This document shows, piece by piece, positions 54,789-64,000 of a DNA stretch of 64,000 nucleotides; within the stretch, counting starts at the first letter, position 1, and every line of letters starts with the position of its first letter. The DNA comes from Auraticoccus monumenti (lineage in GTDB: Bacteria > Actinomycetota > Actinomycetes > Propionibacteriales > Propionibacteriaceae), in the NCBI RefSeq assembly GCF_900101785.1, contig NZ_LT629688.1:4154001-4218000 (forward strand), in the 5' to 3' direction. Below the pieces are notes generated by a model, which had not been told where the DNA came from, ran no database searches, and saw only the letters and a program-made list of their open reading frames with translations. Made by a program: the position numbers and the translations under genes.

Positions 54789-56294
54789 TCAGGCGCCGAA
54801 GCCGTGCTCCGGGATCCTGGCGGGGGCGGTGGTGCCGCGGAACCAGGCCTCGTACCAGGGGTCCAGGTCGACGTCGGTGACCTCGTCGGTCCGGGCGCGG
54901 AAGTCCTCGACGCTGCGTGCCCCCGGCGTCTGCGCCCAGTCGCGCATCAGCCGGGTGAACGCGGGGTCGCCGATCAGGTTCCGCAGGGCCTGCAACGCCA
55001 TCGGGCCGCGGTCGTAGACGGTGGCGAAGACCCGCTCGGCGCCGGGGTCGTCCATCGGGACCGCCCAGAAGCGGTCCTCGTCCACCAGCTGGTCGTAGCT
55101 GCGGAGCATCCGCTCGTTCGGCGTCGGGCCGCCCCGCCGCTCCTCGACCACCCACTCCATGTAGGAGGCCCAGCCCTCGTTGTTGAAGATGTCGTCCCAG
55201 CGGCTGAGGGTCACGTTGTCGCCGAACCACATGTGGGCCAGCTCGTGCACCAGCAGCGTGTCGGCGTAGTCGTCGTCCAGCAGCGACCGCCCGTCGTAGA
55301 CCGGGCGGGTCTGGGTCTCCAGACCGGCGAACCAGAACCGGAACGGCGGCACCACCCCGCCCAGCTCGCTGAAGGGGTAGGGCCCCAGGTCGCGCTCGAG
55401 CTCGGCGACCCACTCCGGCGTCTCGGCCAGCTCGGCCAGCAGGTCGTCCTGCTGGACGGGGGTGAACCGCTCGCTGACGGCGTAGACGTAGGGCCGGCCG
55501 GAGACCCGCCCCTCGTCGATGCGGTACCGCCCCACCATCAGGAAGGTGAGGTAGGTGGCCATCGGCTGGTTCGCCCGCCAGTGCCAGGTGTCCCAGCCGT
55601 CCTCCTGGGCGACGTCGCGGCTGACCAGCTCCCCGACGCTGATCGCCTGCAGACCGTCGCGGACCCGGGCCCGGACCTCGAACAGCGCGGGGTCCTCGGG
55701 GTGGTCGTCGGCGGGGAACCACCAGGCCGAGCTCTCCGGCTCCCCGGCCACCCCCTGCTCCTCGCCGTCGCGGTACCAGGGGCTGGTGCCCTCGCGCTGG
55801 CCCTCCGCGCGCACCTCGGTCGGGTCGCCGGCGTAGTCGACGCGGACCACGAACTCCTGCCCCCGGTCCAGCCGCCGTGGCGCCTCCACCCGCAGGTCGT
55901 TGCCGTCCCCGGTCTCGAACTCGGCCTCCTCGCCGTCCACGGTGACCCGGGTGACCGGGAGGCCGAGGTCGAGGTGGACGTCGTCGAGGTCCTGGGTGGC
56001 CCGGGCGGTGACCGTGGTGGTCCCGCCGAGCACGGTGTCGTCGACGGTGACGTCGACCAGGTAGGACAGCGCGTCGTAGCCGCCGGCACCGTAGTCGGGG
56101 AAGTAGGGGTCGCCGGCCCCGGCCAGCGGGCTCACCGGGCGCGGGCTGAGGCCCACCACCGCCACCAGCACGACCACCACCAGCAGCGGCAGCGCCCCGG
56201 CCGGCAGCAGCCACCAGAACCCGTCGCGTCCCCGGCCGGCCGGGGGTCGGACGTGCTGCGCGGGAGGGCGGGTGAGCAGGGGCGGACCGCTCAC
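54789..56294 (-). CDS. membrane-anchored M1-family metallopeptidase
   Basis: This 501-residue aminopeptidase-type protein starts with GTG at 56294, overlapping the recO stop by GTGA; the longer frame lies antisense-like within recO. A single membrane helix (residues about 26-49, LLPAGALPLLVVVVLVAVVG) anchors it with the catalytic part outside. HELAHMWFGDN near residue 350 and the downstream NEGWASYMEW give the HExxH-x18-E zinc site. The N-terminal beta domain and a short helical C-terminus make it smaller than full PepN. A GAMEN exopeptidase motif is replaced by GLETQ, as in related family members. Confidence 0.9.
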   Translation of the reverse strand: MSGPPLLTRPPAQHVRPPAGRGRDGFWWLLPAGALPLLVVVVLVAVVGLSPRPVSPLAGAGDPYFPDYGAGGYDALSYLVDVTVDDTVLGGTTTVTARATQDLDDVHLDLGLPVTRVTVDGEEAEFETGDGNDLRVEAPRRLDRGQEFVVRVDYAGDPTEVRAEGQREGTSPWYRDGEEQGVAGEPESSAWWFPADDHPEDPALFEVRARVRDGLQAISVGELVSRDVAQEDGWDTWHWRANQPMATYLTFLMVGRYRIDEGRVSGRPYVYAVSERFTPVQQDDLLAELAETPEWVAELERDLGPYPFSELGGVVPPFRFWFAGLETQTRPVYDGRSLLDDDYADTLLVHELAHMWFGDNVTLSRWDDIFNNEGWASYMEWVVEERRGGPTPNERMLRSYDQLVDEDRFWAVPMDDPGAERVFATVYDRGPMALQALRNLIGDPAFTRLMRDWAQTPGARSVEDFRARTDEVTDVDLDPWYEAWFRGTTAPARIPEHGFGA

Positions 56295-57034
56295 GCGCGT
56301 TCCAGGTGGGCCAGCGAGCGCAGTCCCCGCTCCAGGTGCCAGGCCACGAAGGCGGCGGTCAGCCCGCTGGCCTCGCGCTGGCGGGCCGGCTCGACGTCGC
56401 GGGTGCCCTCCCAGTCCCCGGCCAGCAGGGCCGCCATCAGGGCCAGCGTCTGCGGCGGCGGCACGGCCGTCCCGGGTGGACGGCAGCGGATGCACACCAC
56501 ACCGCCGGCGGACGGGGAGAACGACTGGTGCGGGCCGGCGGTGCCGCAGCGGGCGCAGTCGGTGAAGGTGGGTGCGTACCCGGCCACGGCCAGGGCCCGG
56601 AGCAGATAGGCGTCCAGCACCATGGTCGCCGGCCGGGCGCCGTCGGAGGTGCCCAGGCTCAGCACCCGCAGCGCCCCGGCCAGCAGCAGGAACTGCTGGC
56701 GGGCGGGCTCGCGCTCCTCGGTGACCAGCCGGTCGGCCGTCTCCAGCATCACCTGCCCGGCGGTCCAGCGGGCGTAGTCGCGGGAGAGCGGGTCGCCCCA
56801 GGCGTGACGCATCTCCACCTGGGTGACCACGTCCAGGCTGCGGCCCTGGGCCAGCTGCAGGTCGATGTGGCCGAACGGCTCGAGCCTCGCCCCGAACTTG
56901 GAGGTGGTCCGACGCACCTGCCGGGCCACGGCCCGGATCTTGCCGCGCTCGCGGGACAGCATCGTGATGATGCGATCGGCTTCACCCAGCTTGTGGGTGC
57001 GCAGCACGATGGCCTCGTCACGGTAGGTCGGCAC
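56291..57034 (-). CDS. recO: DNA repair protein RecO
   Basis: This 247-residue recombination mediator helps RecR load RecA at gaps. The N-terminal OB domain (YRDEAIVLRTHKLGEADRIITMLSRERGKIRAVARQVRR) is diagnostic. The central helical domain and the zinc motif CARCG ... CIRC follow. Length is normal. It overlaps the M1 peptidase gene downstream. The recO-uppS-era neighbourhood is conserved in actinobacteria. Confidence 0.94.
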   Translation of the reverse strand: MPTYRDEAIVLRTHKLGEADRIITMLSRERGKIRAVARQVRRTTSKFGARLEPFGHIDLQLAQGRSLDVVTQVEMRHAWGDPLSRDYARWTAGQVMLETADRLVTEEREPARQQFLLLAGALRVLSLGTSDGARPATMVLDAYLLRALAVAGYAPTFTDCARCGTAGPHQSFSPSAGGVVCIRCRPPGTAVPPPQTLALMAALLAGDWEGTRDVEPARQREASGLTAAFVAWHLERGLRSLAHLERA

Positions 57035-57115
57035 CTCCCCATCATGCCTGTGCCCCCCGCACCAGGACGCGGCGACAGGCTAGCGTCGGAGGTCCTGACG
57101 ACGACAGGAGCCGCG

Positions 57116-57763
57116 TTGCCCACCCCTCCCCCTCCTGCGGAAGACCCGGCACCGCGGGTCGTGCCGGCCAACCGCGCGAGCGAGGACGACCTCGACCGGC
57201 TCCTCGGCAGCAGGGGCAGGGGCGCGGTGTGCCGCTGCCAGCGCTACAAGCTGCCGCCCGGGGAGTCCTTCGGCTCGGTGCCGGCGGAGGTGCGCCGGGA
57301 GCGGATGATCGAGCAGACCGCCTGCGGGCAGCCGCGGGCCCGGCGGACCAGCGGGCTGGTGGCCTACCTCGGCGAGGAGCCCGTGGGCTGGTGCGCGGTG
57401 GAGCCGCGGCCTGCCTTCGACGGGTTGCTGCGGGTCTACAAGGTCCCCTGGCAGGACCGCGAGGAGGACCGTGACGACCCGGGCGTCTGGGCGGTGACCT
57501 GCCTGTTCACCCGGGCCGGGTACCGCCGCCGGGGCATCAGCCGGGCGCTGGCGCGGGAAGCCGTCCAGCACGCCCGCCGCCGGGGTGCCACCGCCCTGGA
57601 GGCCTACCCCGCCCGGGCCGCGGGGGCGCTGGCCGAGGAGCTCCACGTCGGCACCCCCGACACCTTCCTGGACGCCGGGATGCGGCTGGTGCACTGGGTC
57701 AGCCCGCGCCGGGCCGTGGTGCGCATCGACCTCGGCGACGGGGAGGACGGGCTCAGTCGCTGA
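57116..57763 (+). CDS. GNAT-family N-acetyltransferase
   Basis: I place the start at TTG 57116, five bases after GGAG; this gives 215 residues. The frame is open far upstream (to 56306) but that part is antisense to recO. The acetyl-CoA motif is VTCLFTRAGYRRRGISRALAREAVQHARRRGATALEAYP. An N-terminal VCRCQRYKLPPGE segment, with WCAVEPRPAF before the motif, is characteristic of a small actinobacterial GNAT group of unknown substrate. It is divergent from recO and its end overlaps the convergent next gene by 11 bases. Confidence 0.83.
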   Translation: MPTPPPPAEDPAPRVVPANRASEDDLDRLLGSRGRGAVCRCQRYKLPPGESFGSVPAEVRRERMIEQTACGQPRARRTSGLVAYLGEEPVGWCAVEPRPAFDGLLRVYKVPWQDREEDRDDPGVWAVTCLFTRAGYRRRGISRALAREAVQHARRRGATALEAYPARAAGALAEELHVGTPDTFLDAGMRLVHWVSPRRAVVRIDLGDGEDGLSR

Positions 57764-58904
57764 CCCGCTTCTGCCAGGCGCCCTCGGTGGCCACCCGGCG
57801 GAACCCGAGGGCGACGTTGATGGCCAGCATCCACTGGTTCTCCCCCGCGTTCCAGGTGTGCACCCGCTGGGTGGACGGGCGCCGGGTCGCCATGGCCTCC
57901 AGGTTGGCCACCTTGACCAGCATGCCCAGCCGGTGGCCGCGGTGGTCCCCGTGCACCAGGGTGTCGCCCTGCCAGCCGACCGCCTCGTTCTCCCCCGGGC
58001 AGATGAGCACCGAGTAGGCCACCATCTCGCCGCTGGCCAGGTGGCGGGCGGCCGCGGTGAGCACGGTGCGCCCCATCCGCTCGGCCCGGTCGTCCCCGCG
58101 CCGCACCCGCTCGGCGTCCCAGGCCTCCTCCTCGAAGGCCAGCGCCCCCATCGGCACGTCCACGCTCATCCGCTGGCGGAGGCGGGCCATCTGCTCAAGG
58201 TGCTCCTCGGGCGTGCGGCCCACCCAGGTCAGCACCTCGTAGCCCTCGGAGGCGGCGACCGCCTGCTGCCGCAGCGGGGCCAGCACCTCCTCGGCCACCG
58301 GGACCTCGAGCTGGGAGTGCCGCTCGGTCTGCTCCAGGGCGTAGCCGCGGGAGAGCGCGAAGCGGGTCACCGGGTCGTCGCGGCGCAGCGCCCCCACCCC
58401 GGTCGGCGCGACCAGGGCCTCGTCGCTGGCGGGCTCGGCCTCGTCGCGGTGCGCGGTCCAGCTCATCAGGGTGTGACGGCCCCGCGCCCGGACCTCGTCC
58501 TCCAGCGCGGTGGCCAGCACGCCGCCGAGGCCGGCGCGGGCGGCGTCGGGGTGGACCTCGACGAAGACCTCGGCCAGGTCCAGGTTGTCCTTGGTGGGCA
58601 GCGAGGCCTCCGCGTAGCCGAGCACCCGCGCGGTGCCGATCTCGGTGACCTCGGGCAGACCGGGTCCCTGCGGGTCGGTGGTCGGGCCGTCCAGCGCCAC
58701 CAGCAGCAGCTTGTCGGCGTCACCTCGGTCGAGGAAGGCGGCGCAGGTGGCTGCCGGCGCGTCGACCAGGTCGGTGTGGCCGAGCAGGGCCAGGTTGTTG
58801 GCCGCGTTGATGCGGGCGACGCCGGCGAACACGTCGTGCAGGGCGGCGGCGTCGGCGACGGGCACGGAGGCCAGCGTGACGGTGGTGGTCGACGGCGTGG
58901 TCAT
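57753..58904 (-). CDS. tandem-GNAT acetyltransferase
   Basis: This 383-residue protein starts at the ATG at 58904, with a GAGGAT ribosome site. Two GNAT-like halves are visible: the first with VFVEVHPDAARAGLGGVLATALEDEVRARGRHTL, the second with LVHGDHRGHRLGMLVKVANLEAM and a terminal NVALGFRRV. Such two-domain GNATs occur widely in actinobacteria, in some cases acting on aminoglycosides or mycothiol precursors; no specific substrate is shown here. It is convergent with the preceding GNAT and divergent from uppS. Confidence 0.87.
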   Translation of the reverse strand: MTTPSTTTVTLASVPVADAAALHDVFAGVARINAANNLALLGHTDLVDAPAATCAAFLDRGDADKLLLVALDGPTTDPQGPGLPEVTEIGTARVLGYAEASLPTKDNLDLAEVFVEVHPDAARAGLGGVLATALEDEVRARGRHTLMSWTAHRDEAEPASDEALVAPTGVGALRRDDPVTRFALSRGYALEQTERHSQLEVPVAEEVLAPLRQQAVAASEGYEVLTWVGRTPEEHLEQMARLRQRMSVDVPMGALAFEEEAWDAERVRRGDDRAERMGRTVLTAAARHLASGEMVAYSVLICPGENEAVGWQGDTLVHGDHRGHRLGMLVKVANLEAMATRRPSTQRVHTWNAGENQWMLAINVALGFRRVATEGAWQKRVSD

Positions 58905-58996
58905 GGTCGCATCCTCGTCCGGGGGCCGACGCCCCGCCACTGGTTTGCGACCGCGGACCGACGGGGACGGCGTCCGCTGCTGGCTAGAGTCGCCCC

Positions 58997-59866
58997 GTGG
59001 CCCGACGACGCAAGCAGCCCGCCCCGCGACCGCCCCGCCGGGCCCCGGAACCGCACCCGACCGGCGTCCGGCCGCCGGCGCTCCCCGCCGACCAGCTGCC
59101 CCGGCACGTGGCCATCGTGATGGACGGCAACGGCCGTTGGGCCAAGCAGCGCGGCCTCCCCCGCACCGACGGCCACGCCCGCGGCGAGGACGCCCTGTTC
59201 GACGTCATCGCCGGGGCCATCGAGCTCGGCATCCCCTACCTGTCGGCCTACGCCTTCTCCACCGAGAACTGGCGGCGCTCACCGGAGGAGGTCCGCTGGC
59301 TGATGGGCTTCAACCGCGACGTCATCCACCGCCGCCGCGACCAGCTGGACGCGATGGGGGTCCGGATCCGCTGGGCCGGCCGTCGACCGCGGCTGTGGAA
59401 GAGCGTCATCGACGAGCTGGAGAGCGCGGAGGCCCAGAGCGAGGGCAACGACGTCCTCACCCTGCAGTTCTGCGTGAACTACGGCGGGCGGGCCGAGATC
59501 GTCGACGCCGCCCGCCGCATCGCCGAGCTCGCCCGCGACGGGCGGCTCGACCCCGCCCGGCTCACCGAGGACCGGTTCCGGCAGTTCCTCGACGAGCCGG
59601 ACATCCCCGACGTCGACCTGTTCCTGCGCTCCTCCGGGGAGCAGCGCACCTCGAACTTCCTGCTGTGGCAGTCGGCCTACGCCGAGATGGTCTTCCTGGA
59701 CCGGCTGTGGCCGGACTTCGACCGCCGCGACCTGTGGCGGGCGGTGGAGCTGTACGTGAACCGCGACCGGCGTTACGGCGGAGCCGTACCGAACGAGACG
59801 CGCGGCGGAGCCGTACCGAACGACACGCGTGGCGGAGCCGGACCGGGGGCAGCTGACGGATTCTGA
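58997..59866 (+). CDS. uppS: isoprenyl (undecaprenyl/decaprenyl) diphosphate synthase
   Basis: This 289-residue cis-prenyltransferase builds the lipid carrier for peptidoglycan and wall glycans. [20 protein letters not shown] near residue 41 holds the catalytic Asp. [28 protein letters not shown] and [23 protein letters not shown] follow as expected. The catalytic domain ends near VNRDRRYGG. The C-terminal tail is unusual: GGAVPNETR is repeated as GGAVPNDTR and then partially, encoded by 27-base direct repeats. The last residues lie in an arm of an inverted repeat. GTG 58997 is the only good start. Confidence 0.94.
   Translation: MARRRKQPAPRPPRRAPEPHPTGVRPPALPADQLPRHVAIVMDGNGRWAKQRGLPRTDGHARGEDALFDVIAGAIELGIPYLSAYAFSTENWRRSPEEVRWLMGFNRDVIHRRRDQLDAMGVRIRWAGRRPRLWKSVIDELESAEAQSEGNDVLTLQFCVNYGGRAEIVDAARRIAELARDGRLDPARLTEDRFRQFLDEPDIPDVDLFLRSSGEQRTSNFLLWQSAYAEMVFLDRLWPDFDRRDLWRAVELYVNRDRRYGGAVPNETRGGAVPNDTRGGAGPGAADGF
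59777..59844 (+). repeat. 27-bp tandem repeat (about 2.5 copies) at the uppS 3' end
   Basis: Units start at 59777, 59804 and (partial) 59831, each beginning GGCGGAGCCGTACCGAACGA or a close variant. The first two are nearly identical. They lengthen the UppS tail without disturbing the frame and may belong to a dispersed repeat of this genome. Confidence 0.8.
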
Positions 59867-59956
59867 CGGTCAGTGTGCACGGGCCGGCGCGGGCGACGCG
59901 CAACCACGCGGCGCGCCCCCACCCTGGGACCCCACTGACCCGCAGAATCCGTCAGC
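59852..59956. repeat. 24-bp inverted repeat spanning convergent uppS and membrane-protein gene ends
   Basis: Arms 59852-59875 and 59933-59956 are reverse complements with two mismatches, separated by 57 bases. The left arm contains both the uppS stop (59864-59866) and the stop of the opposing gene (59870-59872). It could act as a bidirectional terminator or be two inverted copies of a small mobile repeat; both genes end up encoding ADGF from the same sequence. Confidence 0.8.
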
Positions 59957-60292
59957 CGCCGACGCGCGGGGCGGCTCGTAGCGATCGGTGCTGAGGCCGA
60001 TCAGAGCGATGGCCGCCAGCACCAGCACGGCGACCACGCACCGCACCAGGGCGAACCAGACCGTCGGGCGTGACGCCGCCGGGTCGCGCAGGGACCTCCA
60101 GCCCGACCAGCCGAGGGCCGTCACCAGCAGCGCGACGGGCACCAGGGCGACCGAGTAGCCCAGACCCCCGGCGCGGTCGTCCATCACCACGAAGCCGGCC
60201 ACCGCAGCCAGCAGGGCGAGCAGCACGGCCGCACCGGCGACGCGGGAGACGGGTCGCCGACGTCCGGCGTCCCCCACCACCCCTGCGGGCAC
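59870..60292 (-). CDS. small three-helix membrane protein of unknown function
   Basis: About 140 residues from GTG 60292; a GTG at 60277 with a nearby GGGG is an alternative. Three hydrophobic segments are visible: VAGAAVLLALLAAVAGFVV, VALVPVALLVTALGWSGW and VWFALVRCVVAVLVLAAIALIGL. A hydrophilic tail follows whose end is encoded partly within the inverted repeat, so the C-terminus may have been altered by that element. It lies 14 bases after leuA on the same strand. No family recognised. Confidence 0.6.
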   Translation of the reverse strand: MPAGVVGDAGRRRPVSRVAGAAVLLALLAAVAGFVVMDDRAGGLGYSVALVPVALLVTALGWSGWRSLRDPAASRPTVWFALVRCVVAVLVLAAIALIGLSTDRYEPPRASAADGFCGSVGSQGGGAPRGCASPAPARAH

Positions 60293-60306
60293 CGCCCCGC
60301 CGTCCG

Positions 60307-62316
<2,010 letters not shown>

Positions 62317-62340
62317 TCACCGACGTCGAGGAGCGCGACC

Positions 62341-63066
62341 ATGCCGACCTCCATCGCCCGCCAGACCGAGCGCCAGCTCGGTGGTCCCCGCAGCGTGCTG
62401 GTCCGTCAGCAGCGCGACCACCAGGAGCTCGACCGGCTGGTGCACGCGATCGACGCCGCGGAGTGCGCCGACCGCCAGGACCTGCTCACCGACCTGGCCC
62501 GGCTGGTCTTCCCGCACGCCTTCGCCGAGGAGTCGGTGCTGTGGCCGGTGATCCGGCGGGTCCTGCCCGAGGGCGAGGCGCTCACCCTGCAGATCGAGCA
62601 GGAGCACCAGGAGATCAACGAGCTGTGGAGCGAGCTGGAGCAGACCACACCCGGCGACGGACGCCACGAGGAGCTGTGGCCGCGGATCGTCGCCGTGCTG
62701 CGGGAGGACGTCCGCGACGAGGAGGACGAGCTGCTCCCCCGGCTGCAGGAGCGCGTCGGCCGCCGTGAGCTGGCGCGCCTGGGGCTGGCCTGGGAGCTGG
62801 TCCGGCGGATCTCCCCCACCCGGCCGCACCCGGTGGTGGCCCGCCGCCCGCCGGGGAACGCGACCGCCGCGCTGCCGCTGACCCTGCTGGACCGGTCGCG
62901 GGATCACCTTGACCGGGCCGCGCGGGGCGGCACCGGGCGGGTCGCCCGCGTGGCCGGCGGCCTCAGCCGGGCCGCCGCCGGCGTCGCGGGTCGGTTGGAG
63001 CACGTGCCGCCCTTCACCGCGGGCGAGGACCCCAGCACCCGCTCCGGTCGGACCGCACGGGACTGA
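62341..63066 (+). CDS. hemerythrin HHE-domain protein
   Basis: This 241-residue protein has an N-terminal four-helix HHE domain with candidate di-iron ligands in RQQRDHQELDRL (His), FPHAFAEESVLWP (His, Glu) and IEQEHQEINELW (His, Glu), plus a later acidic helix (REDVRDEEDELLPRL). Such proteins bind oxygen, NO or iron and are linked to redox stress in actinobacteria. The C-terminal 80 residues are basic, Ala/Gly/Arg-rich and not part of the domain. It is divergent from leuA and convergent with era. Confidence 0.87.
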   Translation: MPTSIARQTERQLGGPRSVLVRQQRDHQELDRLVHAIDAAECADRQDLLTDLARLVFPHAFAEESVLWPVIRRVLPEGEALTLQIEQEHQEINELWSELEQTTPGDGRHEELWPRIVAVLREDVRDEEDELLPRLQERVGRRELARLGLAWELVRRISPTRPHPVVARRPPGNATAALPLTLLDRSRDHLDRAARGGTGRVARVAGGLSRAAAGVAGRLEHVPPFTAGEDPSTRSGRTARD

Positions 63067-63084
63067 CCCCGGGCAGTGAACCCC

Positions 63085-64000
63085 TCAGAACCCGAGCCGG
63101 TTGAGCGACTTCGCGTTGCGCTGCCAGTCCTTCATCACCTTGACCTTGAGGTCCAGGTGGACGGGGGTGCCGAGGAGGGTCTGGATCTGGGTGCGGGCGG
63201 CCGTGCCGACGTCGCGCAGCCGGGTCCCCTTGTGCCCGATCACGATGCCCTTCTGGGAGTCCCGCTCGACCACCATGGTGGCGTAGACGTCCAGCAGCGG
63301 CTTGTCCTCCGGACGTCCCTCACGCAGCAGCATCTCGTCCACCACCACGGTGATCGAGTGCGGCAGCTCGTCGCGGACGCCCTCCAGCGCGGCCTCGCGG
63401 ATGAGCTCGGCCACCAGCACCTCGCTCGGCTCGTCGGTGACCTCCCCGTCGGGGTAGTAGGCCGGTCCCGGCGGCAGCAGCCCGATGATCTCGTCGGTGA
63501 CCACGTCGACCTGGTCGTCGGTCATGGCCGAGACGGGGATGATGTGCTCCCAGCGCAGCCCCACCTCCTCCTCCAGGGCACCGATCGACATCAGGTGCTC
63601 CCGAATCCGGGTGCCGGAGACGAGGTCGGACTTGGTGGCCAGCGCCACCAGCCTGGGTCGCTTGGGCAGCTGGGCCACCTGGCGCACGAGGTAGGTGTCG
63701 CCGGGGCCGATCCGCTGGTTGGAGGGCAGGCAGACCCCGATCACGTCGACCTCGGACCAGGTGGCCCGGACCAGGTCGTTGAGCCGCTCCCCCAGCAGCG
63801 TGCGCGGCTTGTGCAGACCGGGGGTGTCGATCAGCACCATCTGGGCGTCCGGGCGGGACACGATGCCCTTGATGGCGTGCCGGGTGGTCTGCGGCTTGGA
63901 CGAGGCGATGGCGATCTTGCTGCCCACCACCGCGTTGGTCAGCGTGGACTTGCCGGCGTTGGGCCGCCCGACGAAGCAGGCGAAGCCGGAGCGGAAGCCC
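63085..64000 (-). CDS. era: GTPase Era (N-terminus outside window)
   Basis: The frame runs off the right edge; about 305 residues are visible, nearly the whole protein. Era binds 16S rRNA and aids 30S assembly. G1 GRPNAGKST, G3 DTPG, G4 TKSD and the switch region KPQTTRHAIKGI are present. The C-terminal KH domain has the VERDSQKGIVIGHKG signature, LRDVGTAARTQIQ and LDLKVKVMKDWQRN. It follows recO and uppS in the conserved actinobacterial order, separated here by inserted genes. Confidence 0.95.
   Translation of the reverse strand, partial: GFRSGFACFVGRPNAGKSTLTNAVVGSKIAIASSKPQTTRHAIKGIVSRPDAQMVLIDTPGLHKPRTLLGERLNDLVRATWSEVDVIGVCLPSNQRIGPGDTYLVRQVAQLPKRPRLVALATKSDLVSGTRIREHLMSIGALEEEVGLRWEHIIPVSAMTDDQVDVVTDEIIGLLPPGPAYYPDGEVTDEPSEVLVAELIREAALEGVRDELPHSITVVVDEMLLREGRPEDKPLLDVYATMVVERDSQKGIVIGHKGTRLRDVGTAARTQIQTLLGTPVHLDLKVKVMKDWQRNAKSLNRLGF

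Noticed and set aside
56306-57115. Long N-terminal extension of the first GNAT gene.
   Set aside because: It runs antisense through recO; the GGAG-TTG start at 57116 gives a normal GNAT length.

Overview
The window is a chromosomal segment of a high-GC actinobacterium. The strong third-position GC bias, GTG and TTG starts, probable leaderless promoters, two DUF222/HNH (13E12-type) genes, an alpha2-type GlyRS, a LAxTG sortase signal and a leucine leader peptide all point that way. I infer Actinomycetota, probably near Propionibacteriales; no rRNA is present to confirm this. Several genes form a conserved actinobacterial neighbourhood that I recall from Mycobacterium tuberculosis (dnaG, dgt, glyS, zur/furB, uppS, recO, era, in roughly this order), here interspersed with lineage-specific genes.

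Layout. 1-6.4 kb: a Tat-exported DUF1501/DUF1800 pair, then otsB with an SRPBCC gene and, divergently, otsA with an overlapping small gene (trehalose synthesis). 6.4-11 kb: a tRNA-Asn, a DUF222/HNH gene with a LexA-like box, about 1.1 kb of apparently non-coding or decayed DNA, and an unrecognised zinc-ribbon protein. 11-14 kb: a divergent sigma-70-type factor and dnaG. 14.1-35.9 kb: one enormous surface-protein gene (about 7,245 residues if read through): signal peptide, unique head domain, 54 DUF11-type domains counted by eye, ten EPPVDPT heptads and a LATTG sorting signal. It is interrupted by a single extra T that makes a CCC-TGA-C junction, exactly where a +1 slip would restore the frame. 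35.9-39 kb: a YdcZ-type transporter and a second DUF222/HNH gene whose promoter spacer is almost exactly filled by a LexA box. 39-43 kb: dgt, dusB and glyS. 43-46.9 kb: a MarR-MFS efflux unit, an aldo/keto reductase and a TetR regulator. 47-50.7 kb: an S9 peptidase, a monooxygenase-fold protein and a mannitol-dehydrogenase-family enzyme. 50.7-53.8 kb: a complete znuACB-zur zinc-uptake operon with a Zur-like box over the znuA start. 53.8-64 kb: SDR, M1 peptidase, recO, two GNATs, uppS, a small membrane protein, leuA with a Leu-rich leader peptide, a hemerythrin protein and era (cut by the window edge).

The most unusual part is the 25-kb block between dnaG and dgt. Every gene in it lies on the plus strand, whereas dnaG, dgt, dusB and glyS lie on the minus strand, so it looks like an insertion into an ancestral dgt-dnaG neighbourhood. 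Within the giant gene an 11-domain block of about 4.08 kb is tandemly duplicated, with domain order (ABBABABABAB) and copy-specific signatures preserved. Whether the frame break is programmed frameshifting, a real mutation or a sequencing error cannot be decided from sequence alone.
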